Below are positions 1 through 11,229 of a stretch of 64,000 nt of DNA, piece after piece. Source of the stretch: Casuarina equisetifolia (lineage: Eukaryota > Streptophyta > Magnoliopsida > Fagales > Casuarinaceae). The stretch lies in NCBI GenBank assembly GCA_028551475.1, contig CM052354.1, positions 3,889,391 to 3,953,390 of the forward strand, in the 5' to 3' direction. The notes under the pieces were generated by a model. The model ran no database searches. It saw only the letters and a list, made by a program, of their open reading frames with translations, and was not told the origin of the DNA. A program made the translations under genes and the position numbers. Within the stretch, counting starts at the first letter, position 1; every line of letters begins with the position of its first letter.

Positions 1-619
1 CAAGAAACTGTGAAACAATCAGTCTTGCTTCCCTTATCTTGATTCTTTGTCGATTTCACACATTTGTACATGAAAATCTTAAAATAGAAAGTAAATCACT
101 ACTTTGTGGATACAATCGCCATTTGCCCAATCCACCTAATATTTTAATATTTCCTTTATGTTTATTGGTGTGTATATAACTCGATTTATATTAGTTTTCC
201 AATACAACTTTATCCTTGCACAAGCTTGGCAGCTCAATGACATCTGCAGGCTCTTCTGCATAGGAGGTTAGGGTCTAAACCTTCCTCTCCCTCAATAAAT
301 CTCTTAAATCACGTCACTCCATTCAAAATAATAATAACAATAAAATATAAACGATCCTTCTCACAACTTTCTTATCTAAACTGATCTGCACGGTAACCAG
401 AAAATCAGGAGATGATAGAGAGGAGAGCTTAGACATAAAAGTAGCCCACCCGTACGAAAGCCTTAAACCAAATGAGTGGGGTATAAGTATCTTAAAAACG
501 CTCGGAATTTTTCTTGCGTTCACAAGCATGAAGAAAAAGAGATCAGATTGTGAAGAATACAAAAAATCACCATGGTGGGAAGCTTCGGATTTTATTAAGT
601 AGTTAGAATCTATTTCTTT

Positions 620-745
620 ATTTATTTTATTTATAAATATATGAGTTTATTAGTCTAAGAATGAGAAAATACAAAAACATAAGGATAAACCTCAATATTA
701 CAAACTCATCTAAAAAAAATCAAGTTTAGAATTTCTTTCTGTTTT
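620..745 (-). mobile_element. LINE 3'-end fragment (minus strand)
   Basis: This A-rich piece resembles the 3' terminus of the LINE fragment at 39557-40111: the same order of a T-rich start, a 'gagtttatt' motif, a 'aaaatacaaaa' motif, and 'cctcaatattacaa'. It is absent from the equivalent place in copy B (about 3690-3715), so it arrived in copy A after the duplication. No coding sequence remains. Confidence 0.45.
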
Positions 746-904
746 TGACTTACGTTAAATAGACGGTGGTTAATGATCGCCTTTACAAGAAATCTGTACT
801 GATCTGTTCAAGTGATCGACCCTGATCTTCCATATCTGAATCCCTCTCCTTTAGAAGAACTTCAAACTATTCCAATCGGAACCATCATTAACATCTTCAG
901 AATT

Positions 905-1235
905 AGTCAGCAAAAGTTTGTCTGCGGTCAGGAATTGCTTACGAGTGTAACAGTATAGCATTTGGCAACTTATGCAAGGTGCAAACCACGAAGTCGTTTG
1001 CTGATAGGTTTCTTTTGCATGTCAATGATAGAAGTTATATTTCCTTGCTTAAATTTGGGTGGTGGCGCAGAATTGACAGCAAACGTTTGTCCGCAGTCAT
1101 GAATTGCTTGCGAGTGTAACAATAGAGCATTCGGCAGCTTATGCAAGGTGCAAACCACAAAGCAACTTGCTTATAGGTTTCTTTGCATGTATATGATAGA
1201 AGTTACATTTCTTTGTTTAAATTTGGCTCTTTCTA
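905..1235. repeat. Two tandem ~175 bp repeats inside copy A
   Basis: Two blocks, about 905-1055 and 1078-1232, share the order 'agcaaa.gtttgtc', 'gaattgctt.cgagtgtaaca', 'agcattcggcagctt'-like, 'atgcaaggtgcaaacca' and 'gataggtttctttt'. Copy B has one full unit and a partial one (about 3865-4090). The unit is not recognised as part of any gene or element. Confidence 0.6.
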
Positions 1236-2005
1236 CATCTAATAAATACAATATGTCGATATATTAATAATATAGGGCACATCATGATTTAATATGCCTC
1301 TCATCTTGACTATAAGAAAATACCACTTACAAAAATTTAATTCATCAGGGAATGAGTGCTTCTCCTGAAACATGGGTTTTGATAATAAGATAAAAACTTA
1401 TTTCTTCCGTTAAAACTTGTTTATAAAAAATGAAAATATCATCAAATGTGAGAACCATAAAAAATCTACATATTGAGAATGAGAAACTCATAAGTAGTCA
1501 TTTGGCATGTGAGACAAGGTTTCTTTGCAAGCTTTGTCAAATAGAAGCTCCACTTTCTGCTCTAAAGGATTCCTTTTCCTGTGGGCCAATGATAAAAGAT
1601 AATCCTAAGACAAGGTTTGAGATGATTTATTACCAGTAAAACAACTGTTTATATTCTTTCTTTATGCAACTAAACTTTCCTTTTCGTTATCAGAACACCA
1701 TATGAAGTCCTTTCGTTTTCTGTCGCCAAGCATTTTGTGGGCCAGGGCATGAGAGAGCAAGTTGTTCGCGTATATTATTTTGTATATTATTTTGTTGGCC
1801 ATGAGTCCATGACTTGTTGCATACGTCTAACGGTGAAAGTAGAAATATTAAACTACCTACATGGAGATTGATTGATGATCAGTTTCGAAGAAATTCGTAA
1901 CATAATTTTTCAACACTTTTTGTGAATCTCTTAGGTTCATATCTGTAGCAGAGAGGAAAAGGGGAAGGCGAGAGTTTTATTGACAAAAGCAATGTGCTAA
2001 TATAC

Positions 2006-2060
2006 CCCTCATGAAATAGAAGGCCAAGTCAATGCTGAAGAGCGCCAACGTTTAGATCAT
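2006..2060 (-). pseudogene. Orphan thaumatin-like exon 1 (signal peptide), copy A
   Basis: On the minus strand this 55-bp stretch lines up base for base with exon 1 of the thaumatin-like gene at 63404-63458, including its length, the split-codon end and the following GT donor. The start ATG is followed by one codon and then TAA (2052-2054), so the signal peptide cannot be made. Upstream sequence matches the functional-type promoter as far as about 2600. Downstream, the intron similarity fades near 1795 and no second exon follows. It is a dead 5' fragment. Confidence 0.7.
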
Positions 2061-4747
2061 TTTGGCTGCTCTGGTGGTACCAACAGTCTTGATGAGTAGC
2101 TGTAGTATTATGTGCTAATCTTATGAGCCTGCAATGGTACGTATAGAGGCTAAGACACTGTGTTCAAGGCTAAACATGGGCAAACTGGACTTGAAACTTC
2201 AGTATCCAGACGAATGGGATGCTTGCCAACCCTAATTCGTCTGATTTCAATGTGGGCGCCTGCACATGGTTTGTAGTTGACGTTCTTGGCACGATTATCT
2301 GGCTTGCAATATGTAGAATTTGGAGCAAGCTAATTCATAGGGCATCAACTTTGTATATGATACTAAGAGGGTCCCTTTACCCTCCCTAAAAATTATTTTG
2401 AGAATAAAGTTGCGTTGCAGCCCAATTGAGACGAAAATAGATTCACCATCTGAAATATAAAACTTGAGATTGTTCAAATGTCAAGTGGGTTTATTTGTAA
2501 AATGTGAACCCTTCTTCTCTTGGGGTTATTAATAAAATATAGGTCTTCTACCTAGCAATTGCTAAAAAATTTACTCTCTTTAAAACTAGCTTAAAAGTGG
2601 AGTTGATCGATTCATATACAAGTGATTTTATTGTAGGTTGCAAGCAATATGAGATTTTCTGATGCTTCTATTGTAATCATCATGAGATAAAGTTGTGGAC
2701 TCATGAGTGCATTTTACTAGAATATGGATCATACTATGTTTTAACTCACCTAAATTGTTGACATTATATTATGTTAGAAACCTCAATCCTTCTTTAAAAT
2801 GGGCTTATTAGGATGAAGATAATTTGTTAATATACATAAGACTTCATAATATGTAGTAATCTATGAAAGACCCAAGTCTGTGTCTACTTAAAAGATCTCA
2901 CTGTGGAGAATGGTTATCAAAGCTTATAGGATACATTGAAGTGTTTTTCTCTCTAATATGAGACTTTATGGTTAAAGATTGCCCCACAATCCAAACTTAA
3001 TTAGTATAAGCAAATGACTAGCTTTGATACCATAGTCTAATTATTCTTAAAATGTCTCATTATAAAGAGAGGTTGCCTAAACTTATAAGGTATATTACAA
3101 GTGTTCTTCTTACCAATGTAAAACTCTATTATCTAATATAATCAATTTGATATATTCCAATACACTCCTTGCAATTACTGTGAAGTAAAACTATTTGACA
3201 AATCATCATAATAACCAAAGTAGAAATTGCTTCTTTGTAGATGCAATGCTTCTTGACGATTCTCACTTTAGTGTATGAAATCTTAAAATAGAAGGTAAAT
3301 TGCTACTTTGTGGATACGATCACCATTTTTCCAGTTCACCTAAGTTCTTAATATTTTCTTTATGTTTAGAGTGTATATATCTATTACTTGATCTGCATTA
3401 ATGTCCTGATATAACCTAATCCTCCACAATACTTCTCGCATCTTTCTTATCCTAGCTGAGCTACATGGTAGCCAGAAATTATGATTCAGAGGAAAGCCAG
3501 AAAAAAAAAAAGAAAGAATAACCACCAGTACGAAAGCCTTAGATCACATGGGTGGGTAATAAGTATCCTAAAAATGCTTGGAATTGTTCATGTGTTTATA
3601 CGCAAGAAGAAAAGGAGAATAGTTTGTGAAGAATACAAAATATATAAAATCACCATGGGGGAGACTTTGGATTTCGTTAATAAGTTGGAACCTATTTCTT
3701 TTTCAGCTTCCATGCGTCAAATAGACGGGGGCAAATGATCGCCCTTCCATCAAATCTGTTCTGGTTTGATCGAGTGATCGACCCTCGTCTTCCATATCCG
3801 AACCACCTCTCCTTTAGAAGACCTTCAAAGTATTCCAAACGGATCCAATCATTAACATGTGCAGAATTAGTCAGCAAATGTTTGTCTGAGGTCACCAATT
3901 GCATACGAGTGTTGGCTTGTGGCACAGAATTGACAGCAAACGTTTGTCTGCAGGCATGAATTGCTTACGAGTGTGACAATAGAGCACTCGGCAGCTTATC
4001 CAAGGTGCAAACCCAAAAGCAATTTGCTTATAGGTTTCTTTTGCATTTATATGATAGAAGTTATATTTCCTTGCTTAAATTTGGTTTTTTCTACATCTAA
4101 CAAACACAATATGTCTATATATTAATAATATGGAACACACCTTCTAACTTAACATGCCTCTTATCTTGAGTATTAGGAAACTCTTCTCACGAAAATCTAA
4201 TTCACAAGAGAATGAGTGGTTCTCCTAAAATATGGGTTTTGATAGTATCTTTAAAAAAAAAAAATTATTTCCTCCATTAAAACTTTTTTATAAAAAAAAT
4301 AAAAATATCATCAGAAGCTCCAGTTTCTAGTGTAAGGGATTCCTTTTTCAGTGGGCCAATGATAAAAGATAATCTCAGACAAGGTTTGAGATGACTGATG
4401 ACAACTATTTATAGTCTTTCTTTATGCAACTAAACTTTCCTTTTCGTTATCAGAACACCAAGTGAAGTCCTTTCGTTTTCTGTCGCCAAGCATTTTGTGG
4501 ACCAGGGCATTAGAGAGCAAGTTTTTCTCATATATTATTTTGGGGGCCATGAGTCCATGACTTGTTGCATATGCCTAGTGGTGAAAGTGGAAACATTAAA
4601 CTACCTACTTGGAGATTGATTGATGATCAGTTTCCAAGAAATTCATAACACAATTTTTCAACATTTTATGACCGTTTTAGGTTATATTTAACAGAGAGGA
4701 AAAGGGAAGGCAAGAGTTGTATTGACGAAAGAAATGTGCTAACACAC

Positions 4748-4802
4748 CACATATGAAACAGAAGGCCAAGTCAATGCTGAAGTGCACCAAGGATTTGATC
4801 AT
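4748..4802 (-). pseudogene. Orphan thaumatin-like exon 1 (signal peptide), copy B
   Basis: This is a 55-bp minus-strand exon homologous to 63404-63458. Unlike copy A it is still open: a Met start, a hydrophobic core and a Cys-Gly end, with phase 1 at a GT donor (4747-4746). The upstream flank to about 5100 matches the promoter side of the right-hand gene, including an A/T-rich TATA-like stretch. No thaumatin exon 2 was found on the minus strand between here and the window start. It could still provide a secretion signal and promoter to something spliced downstream, but nothing suitable was recognised. Confidence 0.65.
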
Positions 4803-5100
4803 CTTGGCTGCTCTGGTGGTACCAACAATCTTGATGAATAGTGGTAGTATTGTAGTGCTAATCTTATGAACCTACAGGGGTACATATAAAGGCTAAGACA
4901 GTGTTCATGGCCAAACATGGGCAACTTGGACTTGAAAGTTCAGTATCCAGATGAATGTGATGCTTGCCAAGGCTAATTTGTTTGATTTCATTGTGGGCGG
5001 CTGCATATGGTTTGGAAGATGACGCTCTTGGCATAATTATCTTGCCTAGAATATGCGGAATTTGGAGTCAGCTAGTTCATTGGGCATCAATCAGGTATAT

Positions 5101-5743
5101 TGTTACGCCAACCTCTTAGAGGCATTAATGAGCATGATGCAATAAGAAGTGGAGGGAGGAAACGTCTGCCAGTTACTAAGCTAGGGAAAGGGCAAGGTAT
5201 GGTTTCCTCGCTCCTTACCATGCCGTCTGTTAGTTGCAGCCATGTTAAAAGGGAGTCGGGGAGCACTTATGAAAGCTGAATGTGTAATGGCGAAGGGAGC
5301 TTTTGAAAACCCAAAAAATCTAAAGGTCTTGTTTTCCTTTAATGAAAATAAAGGTTCTTGTTTCTCTTTAATGAGATGAAATCCCATTATTTAAATAGCC
5401 TATTTTGTTTAATTACGATTAATGGGGTTAGGGCTTATTTATTTAAGGGTCCAAAAATGTTTTGTTTTATATTTGGTGTAATAGACCTTATATGGCTATT
5501 GAATTCTATTATATTTAATCTTGTACATCTTTTTTCAACGGTTAAAGAATGTAATGATTTCATTGTATTTCTAGAAAAGGTATGTTCTTTCTCCTTGCTT
5601 TTTGTGATCAATAAAAGTGGTTAGGGTTCCATCTCTATTTAATTGAAAAAAGCCTATTTTCCACTTAACTCTCCCAAAATGATCATGAATAAACTTTACC
5701 AAGGGGCGTTTACGTGCCCCTCTTCTCAAGCATGTAACGTACA
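5101..5743. mobile_element. Probable solo LTR interrupting copy B
   Basis: Copy B is interrupted here relative to copies A and C: the shared sequence stops after 'gtatat' and resumes with 'gagagggtcc'. The insert starts TGTTACGCC and ends near GTAACGTACA, the TG...CA form of an LTR, and has no internal element sequence. The flanking five bases are TATAT on the left and TAGTA on the right, so the target duplication is imperfect and the right boundary could be off by a few bases. Small ORFs inside (5181-5387, 5358-5624) are not gene-like. Confidence 0.5.
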
Positions 5744-6390
5744 TAGTACTGAGAATTGAGAGGGTCCTTTTCGTTATCTCCCCCATAAAGATTTGTAAAT
5801 AAATTTGTATTCTCAAAAGCAATTTAGAAGAAAGACTCTAAAACATATTCACTATTAAAAGATGGAAATTTATAATGTTATAATGTCGAGACTCTGTGTA
5901 GTTTCACATAGCTTGTACCTTTAAAACCTATGAACCAGGGTTATTAATTAAATGTGAACCTTTCTTCCCTTAAGGGTTATTGGTAAAACACTAGTTGAAA
6001 ACAACAATTGTTAGAAAATTTATTTTCTCCTTAAAACCAACTTGCAAGGAAGAGTTCATTTATTCATATCCAAAACACTTTACGATAAGTTGAAAGTAAT
6101 GTAAACTTACTTACACAATTTGTTTTCTTTTGTAATTAGACTAGGAAGGTGCAGGAAATGAGTGTTAAACTTGAGACCTCTTAGGTAAAGGAAGTCTCAA
6201 GCTATTAACAACTTTGCTAGGCTATCAAAGAATCGACAACATTCCAACACTCTTATTGCAATCGTCATAAAATAAAGTTTAAACTGTATGAATAATATCA
6301 CAGGAGAAGTGTTTTACTTGAACTATGGATCATACTATATTTTTAGTCATCTAAACTATTGACTCTAGTATCACATTATAAAGTTCACAA

Positions 6391-8382
6391 TTATTGTTAT
6401 AAATTATTGACCCCTTAAATCAGCCTGCAAAGAAGATAATTTATTTATATGCAAAAGATTCCATAATATATTACAAGCTTGCCAACTGAAAATTTGAAAA
6501 AAAAAATCATTTATTATTTATTTAATTTAAAATTCAATATTTTTAAATAAAATAAATAATATTTTTTATTTTGATTTTGAACTTTATTTTCATTTTATTT
6601 CTAAAAAGGGTTAAAATAGAAAATAGGAAAAAGATAAAAATAAATAGATAATTAGTCTATCTATATAGAGGAGATTTTATGAAAAATGTTACCGATTCTT
6701 TCCTTTCTTTAGGTTGCTAGTCATCCACCAGGAGTTTCAAGTTTAATACCAATATTTTAGCAACAAATCCAATAAATCTAAAGTTTAGTGTTTGGTATAT
6801 TGATTTTTTTTTGGAAAGGGAGTGTGTGCAAGTTTTGTATTTCAAGAATAGGTTAGATCTAACCAACTGTACTTTTTTTCGTTATAATTGGAAAGATGCA
6901 TACTCGTGTGAATTACTTTTGAATAAATTAATAAATGATATTTAAGAATCATAGCATTTCACGATTTATTGGTAAATCTACTTCGATTCTCTATTAACCA
7001 ATAATGTGGAATAAGTTAGAGCTAAATTGTTTGAAGTCTATACACTCAACAAGGTACTCTTTCTACTAATAGATTAATATTTTAATGTTAATATGGAATA
7101 AAATGAATACTCATAGAAAGTTTTTTCAATATAGGACACTCATGTCAATAAAACAATTTGACACCATGACCCTCCTCACAATTACTATGAAGGGAAATGA
7201 TAACTTTGCGAGTGATATCATGAGGGAAGTTTTGTATTTGAACCATATGCCACTCTAAAATGTTAGTCACTTAAATCATGAATTTTAATGCTATGTTGAA
7301 AAGCTAATTTTCTAAGCATCAAATAAATATAGAATCAAGTTCAGATAGATGCTTTATGTACTCGGAATATCAATAGTGAACAACCCGTGGGAACACTATC
7401 GAGACCCCACAATCTCCAAAGAATGTATATACAATCGAACTCAATAACTCAAGGAGTGATAAATATATCAAAGATCAAACTGAAGGTTTATTTGATTTTA
7501 TCGAACACAAATTAGCTTCATCGTGAGCTTCTTGAGAGAGTACTTTTGGTTCGTAAAAGTTTCTATACTTATCATTTTTTTGCGAGGGAGGGAGGCAAAA
7601 TCAAAATCAGTTCTTTGGCTTTTAAATCAAAACTAGGTGTTACTCATTCTTCCCGTTAGGATTGTCAAAGCTCAACAACATCAACGTCAGGTTTGAATTC
7701 GAATTGCAATATATAGGGTTATTGAATTTTAGACTTCACAATTGGAATTCTCACTAGCTCAAGCTAGGCAACATCTTTTTAGACTTCCATTAAAGAATAG
7801 ATAATATCTTTCTTTTTAAGTAATTAAGACAAGGACCATAAATTTAATGAGCACCGCATCGTTTTCGTGCAAATGAATCTTTTTTTTTTCAGGCTTCAGT
7901 CGTTTTACAAATATTTTACTGTTACTAAAATAATACAATGATTATAAAAATCCAAAGGAAGGGCCAAGACCACAAAAACATGACAAAGGCTTAAGGTATT
8001 CTGCATAATCTTTGCTTGTAAATATATTTAGTGTATCAAAATAGTTGCAAAATTTAAAAAATTCCAAATGTTACAATTAGTTCATACGTACTATAAGTAG
8101 AGTTTTGTTTCGATTCCATCCTTTCTGACTTTTAGTTTCATATCTTCATTTTCTATGGTACGTAAATAGAGTTTTAATTCTATTTTTCGGACCATCTCCT
8201 CTTTTACGTAGTCCCCACATCCGTTTGTATTGATGAGTATACTAATACTTTCGGCCGTTTTGTTCTTTGATCTAAAATGACCTCCTTCATTGATACTGAG
8301 AGCAAAAAGAAAAAAAGATCCACTTAGGAAGCAGAAAATTATACATGTAAATTCTAGGCGCTTTGTCCTAAAAAAATAAAGG
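6391..8382. other. Intergenic, no gene recognised
   Basis: AT-rich sequence with many stops in all frames. It contains one recognisable item, a block at 7290-7760 shared with both units of the large duplication. The rest, including a homopurine/homopyrimidine-poor stretch at 8080-8340, shows no coding, RNA or element signature I can support. Confidence 0.6.
7290..7760. repeat. Third copy of a dispersed ~0.45 kb block
   Basis: This sequence matches 31825-32350 and 58575-58930 in order and orientation (shared landmarks: 'aatcaagttcagat', 'gctttatgtac', 'aactgaaggttta', 'cattcttcccgttaggatt', 'gtttgaattcgaa'). It lies outside the two large duplication units, so it is either a dispersed repeat or the relic of an older duplication. 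No coding potential is apparent. Confidence 0.65.
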
Positions 8383-8387
8383 CAAGG

Positions 8388-9656
8388 TGTTTGGTGAAAT
8401 CTAAATGTAAGTGAACATGTCGAACAAGTAATATAATGATAAGAAAGATATCGTCCTACAGAGATTGGTGATTACTAGACCAACTAATTACTAACGGTGA
8501 ATAACTCCTAGAATTTATCTAGCAAACCAAATTGATAGATGATAGATTAACTAACTAAGTCTAAGAAAACTTAATAAAAGAAATATGTTAGAGCATATGA
8601 CTTCACCATAATTACTAGGTACTAATATTGATTATTTATGCTTGCAAGAGAGATAATATCTATGTGATGGCAGAATTTCCTAATTTATTTACTATCCTAT
8701 GTCTAGGTATAGCAAACCTACTTAGTTCATTAATTCACTATATCTCTATATGTGAATTGAAACAAACCAAATGCATTAGGATCTATGAATATTCTCAGTT
8801 TACACCGAAAGCCACACAAACAATATGGTATATGTCTATCCATATTTAATCTATGGTTACATATTACAAGAAGCAACTACATGCTATTTCCTGTCGGTCT
8901 TTAACATGCAAATCAAGTCATCTAAGTGGTAGCTAATCACCTAAAAGCATTAAACTCCGTAATATATAACTTCACATAAATAAAATATCTTGCAAAACAT
9001 AATAATCATAAGATTCATACCATCATAATTAGGTTACATTGTAGCTCTAACAAAAATAAACTAAAACATAAAGAAATAATGAGGAAGAATGGTAATAAGA
9101 AATAAAGAAGGCATCTTGAATCCAAGAACAAGAAGTCTGTCACCCTTTTTGTCTTCTATTCAAGAAAATCTTGAATTCTTGGCCTCTTTCTTGAGTTGTG
9201 CTCAATTTCCTCCTCCACTTTCTTTTGCCTCTTCTCTTCTCTTAAATAGGGTTTAGGTTTAGACCTATCTCCTATCCTAGTAGAATTGGGTTTTAGAGAC
9301 CTAAAACAATTGGGTTTTAGAGACCTAAAACAATTGGGTTTTGAACTCCTAAATTAATTGAGACTTGAATTCCTAACATGACTGGGTTTTCTATTTAAAT
9401 AGAAAATCCAATAACAATAGAAAATCTAATAACAATTATCCAAAGCCTAAGCCCATCTTGACTTTCTTGATCTTGATATTACAATTTTGCCACACAATAA
9501 GCATCAGGTTCTCCATGTTCATCCATTTTCTCCTTGTGCTACAAAAACAAGACAAATTCAAATAAATAAGAGGAGTTCAAATATTTTCTCATAAACATTG
9601 TATTATTTATTGCCTAAAAAAATAGGTAAAATAACTCTATAAAAATAGAGTTATCA
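8388..9656 (-). repeat. 3' LTR of the TR-GAG element
   Basis: 1269 bp, TG...CA. It is about 99% identical by eye to 13104-14347. The 25-bp length difference is explained by one extra 24-bp tandem unit ('attgggttttagagacc...') at about 9286-9338 and one extra base near the end. Its 73-residue ORF at 8628-8849 is repeated in the other LTR and is not a gene. Confidence 0.9.
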
Positions 9657-9670
9657 AAACCCCCAAACTT
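9657..9670 (-). other. Polypurine tract of the TR-GAG element
   Basis: Read on the minus strand this is AAGTTTGGGGGTTT directly abutting the LTR, the expected plus-strand priming site. A second, very similar tract lies at 10999-11012. Confidence 0.75.
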
Positions 9671-11229
9671 AATATTTTGCTAGTCCTCTAGCAAAAGCAA
9701 TAAACAATATATGTTTTAGATAAAACCCTTTCATGATATTCTCCCATAATTGCTCAACTTAACAATTCAAAGAAAAATATAGTTTTCATCCAAACACCAC
9801 AATTGTTTCATAAGATAAGATAGACTCTTAACTATGTTGACTGCGCGCGTGTGTGTGAGTCCTTATCTTTTCAACTATATGCACTCCAAATAGATTCACA
9901 TTAATATACAATCTCTTAAAATCTTTAACCAAACCTTATATGTTTGCTTTTCATTCCTCTCTCCACTAATGTAAGCCAATCATCTAATCAAAAATCAATA
10001 GGACTTTTATAAGCTTGTAATGTAAGGCTAGGCTAGGGGTAAGATGAAAGTCATTTAGGCTAAATTCACCCATGAACACATTGCTTTCTAGGATCTAATT
10101 TGAGCTTTTGTCACTTCCTTTCTTTGCTTTCTTTTTTTTTTTTTTCGCAAATGATCTTTCTATCACCACTTCTCTCATTTATTTTTTTCTCAAAAATACT
10201 TGATTTCACTTGGATTTTGACACTCACAAAAGTCACAATCATGCTTGCAATCATAAAGCAAGTAGTAGGACTAGAAATGTAACCATTATAATCTTATCTT
10301 GTTGATGACATCCAACTACTATGCAAAAGTCAATTATTGAACCTTTAGTTGCTTGAATTTGACAATAAGCAATAAGAGAATTCCATTCTTGGACAGATGT
10401 TGCTTTTTTTTTTTTTGCATTCACAAAAGCAACATATTATGCTACATAATCATTGCAATCAACATCCTTCCCCTCAACTTCTCTTCACTCAAATAGACTT
10501 ATATCCTAAAAATCAATATGTTCAAAGGTGTAGGACGAAAAGATAATTTGTCAAAGGCTCAAGGGTATATATATGTGGGTGTTAAACAAAAAAAATGGAT
10601 ATCAATCAAGGTTCAGCGGGGTGACTGGTGATAAATAAATAAGGTTGGCTTGAAAGGCTCAAACGATCCAAAGAATGGCCTAAATCATTTTCTCAATTAG
10701 ATGCAGCTTAGGATTTCGCCTCAAGAGAAAATCAAACAAATTCTAAGATTCAGGTGAGATCTAAGAAAATCACATACTTCACATGAATGTTCTCTAGAGA
10801 TACACACAATTTTAAAAATGAAGGACTTTTAGTGCTCAATAGGTGGATCAACATAATCAAAATCACACTTAACTCACACCACAATTGTAGGTTTAAACAA
10901 AATCTATATCTTCCAAAGAATCACCAAGAATTCACAACATGGGATGTAATCATGACATAAAAAAAATTTCAATCAAATTTAGCACAAAAGTTCTTTCCCT
11001 ACCCCCAAACTTAAATGAAGCATTGTCCTCAATGCAAAAACAAAAGAAAGCAATAATAAAGAAGAATTAGGAATGAGAAAACTCCCTTAATTGTAGGTCA
11101 TATCCACGTAAAGCTTTGAAGAGATGGTGGTGACAAAACTTCTAACCAAACTGCTAACAAAATACTTAGGTTGCCTCCCAAGAAGCGCTTGCTTTATAGT
11201 TTTCAGCCAAACTATCCTCCACCTGTTGC
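9671..11229. other. Non-coding 3' half of the TR-GAG interior
   Basis: No conserved ORF. This AT-rich stretch takes the place that pol would occupy in an autonomous element. It contains an additional PPT-like tract at 10999-11012, with the Athila/Tat-typical 'gcattgaggacaatgc' context on the minus strand, and a (gt)n/(cg) short run near 9842-9858. The ORF at 10100-10282 looks incidental. Confidence 0.65.

Larger units (their letters stand above)
1..2790. repeat. Copy A of a ~3 kb tandem duplication
   Basis: This stretch reads in parallel with 3180-6390: blocks at 61-130, 430-600, 750-1230, 1300-2350 and 2500-2790 recur in the same order and orientation in copy B. It contains no intact gene. 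It holds a LINE 3' fragment (about 620-745), an internal tandem duplication (about 905-1235) and an orphan thaumatin-like exon 1 (2006-2060, minus). The left limit is cut by the window edge. The block from about 1810 to 2600 also matches 63290-64000, the 5' flank of the thaumatin-like gene at the right end, so copies A and B descend from the 5' part of such a gene. Confidence 0.75.
3180..6390. repeat. Copy B of the ~3 kb tandem duplication
   Basis: This is the second copy of the block at 1-2790. Similarity runs 3180-5100, is interrupted by the probable solo LTR 5101-5743, and resumes to about 6390. No intact gene is present apart from an orphan thaumatin-like exon 1 at 4748-4802. Short ORFs in 3481-3959 (both strands) lie inside duplicated non-coding sequence, are not maintained in copy A, and are not called as genes. 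Confidence 0.75.

Noticed and set aside
1074..1158. Minus-strand 62-codon ORF near 970-1158 with a Cys residue resembling a secreted peptide
   Set aside because: It spans the internal tandem repeat, has no signal peptide, and is not open in copy B.
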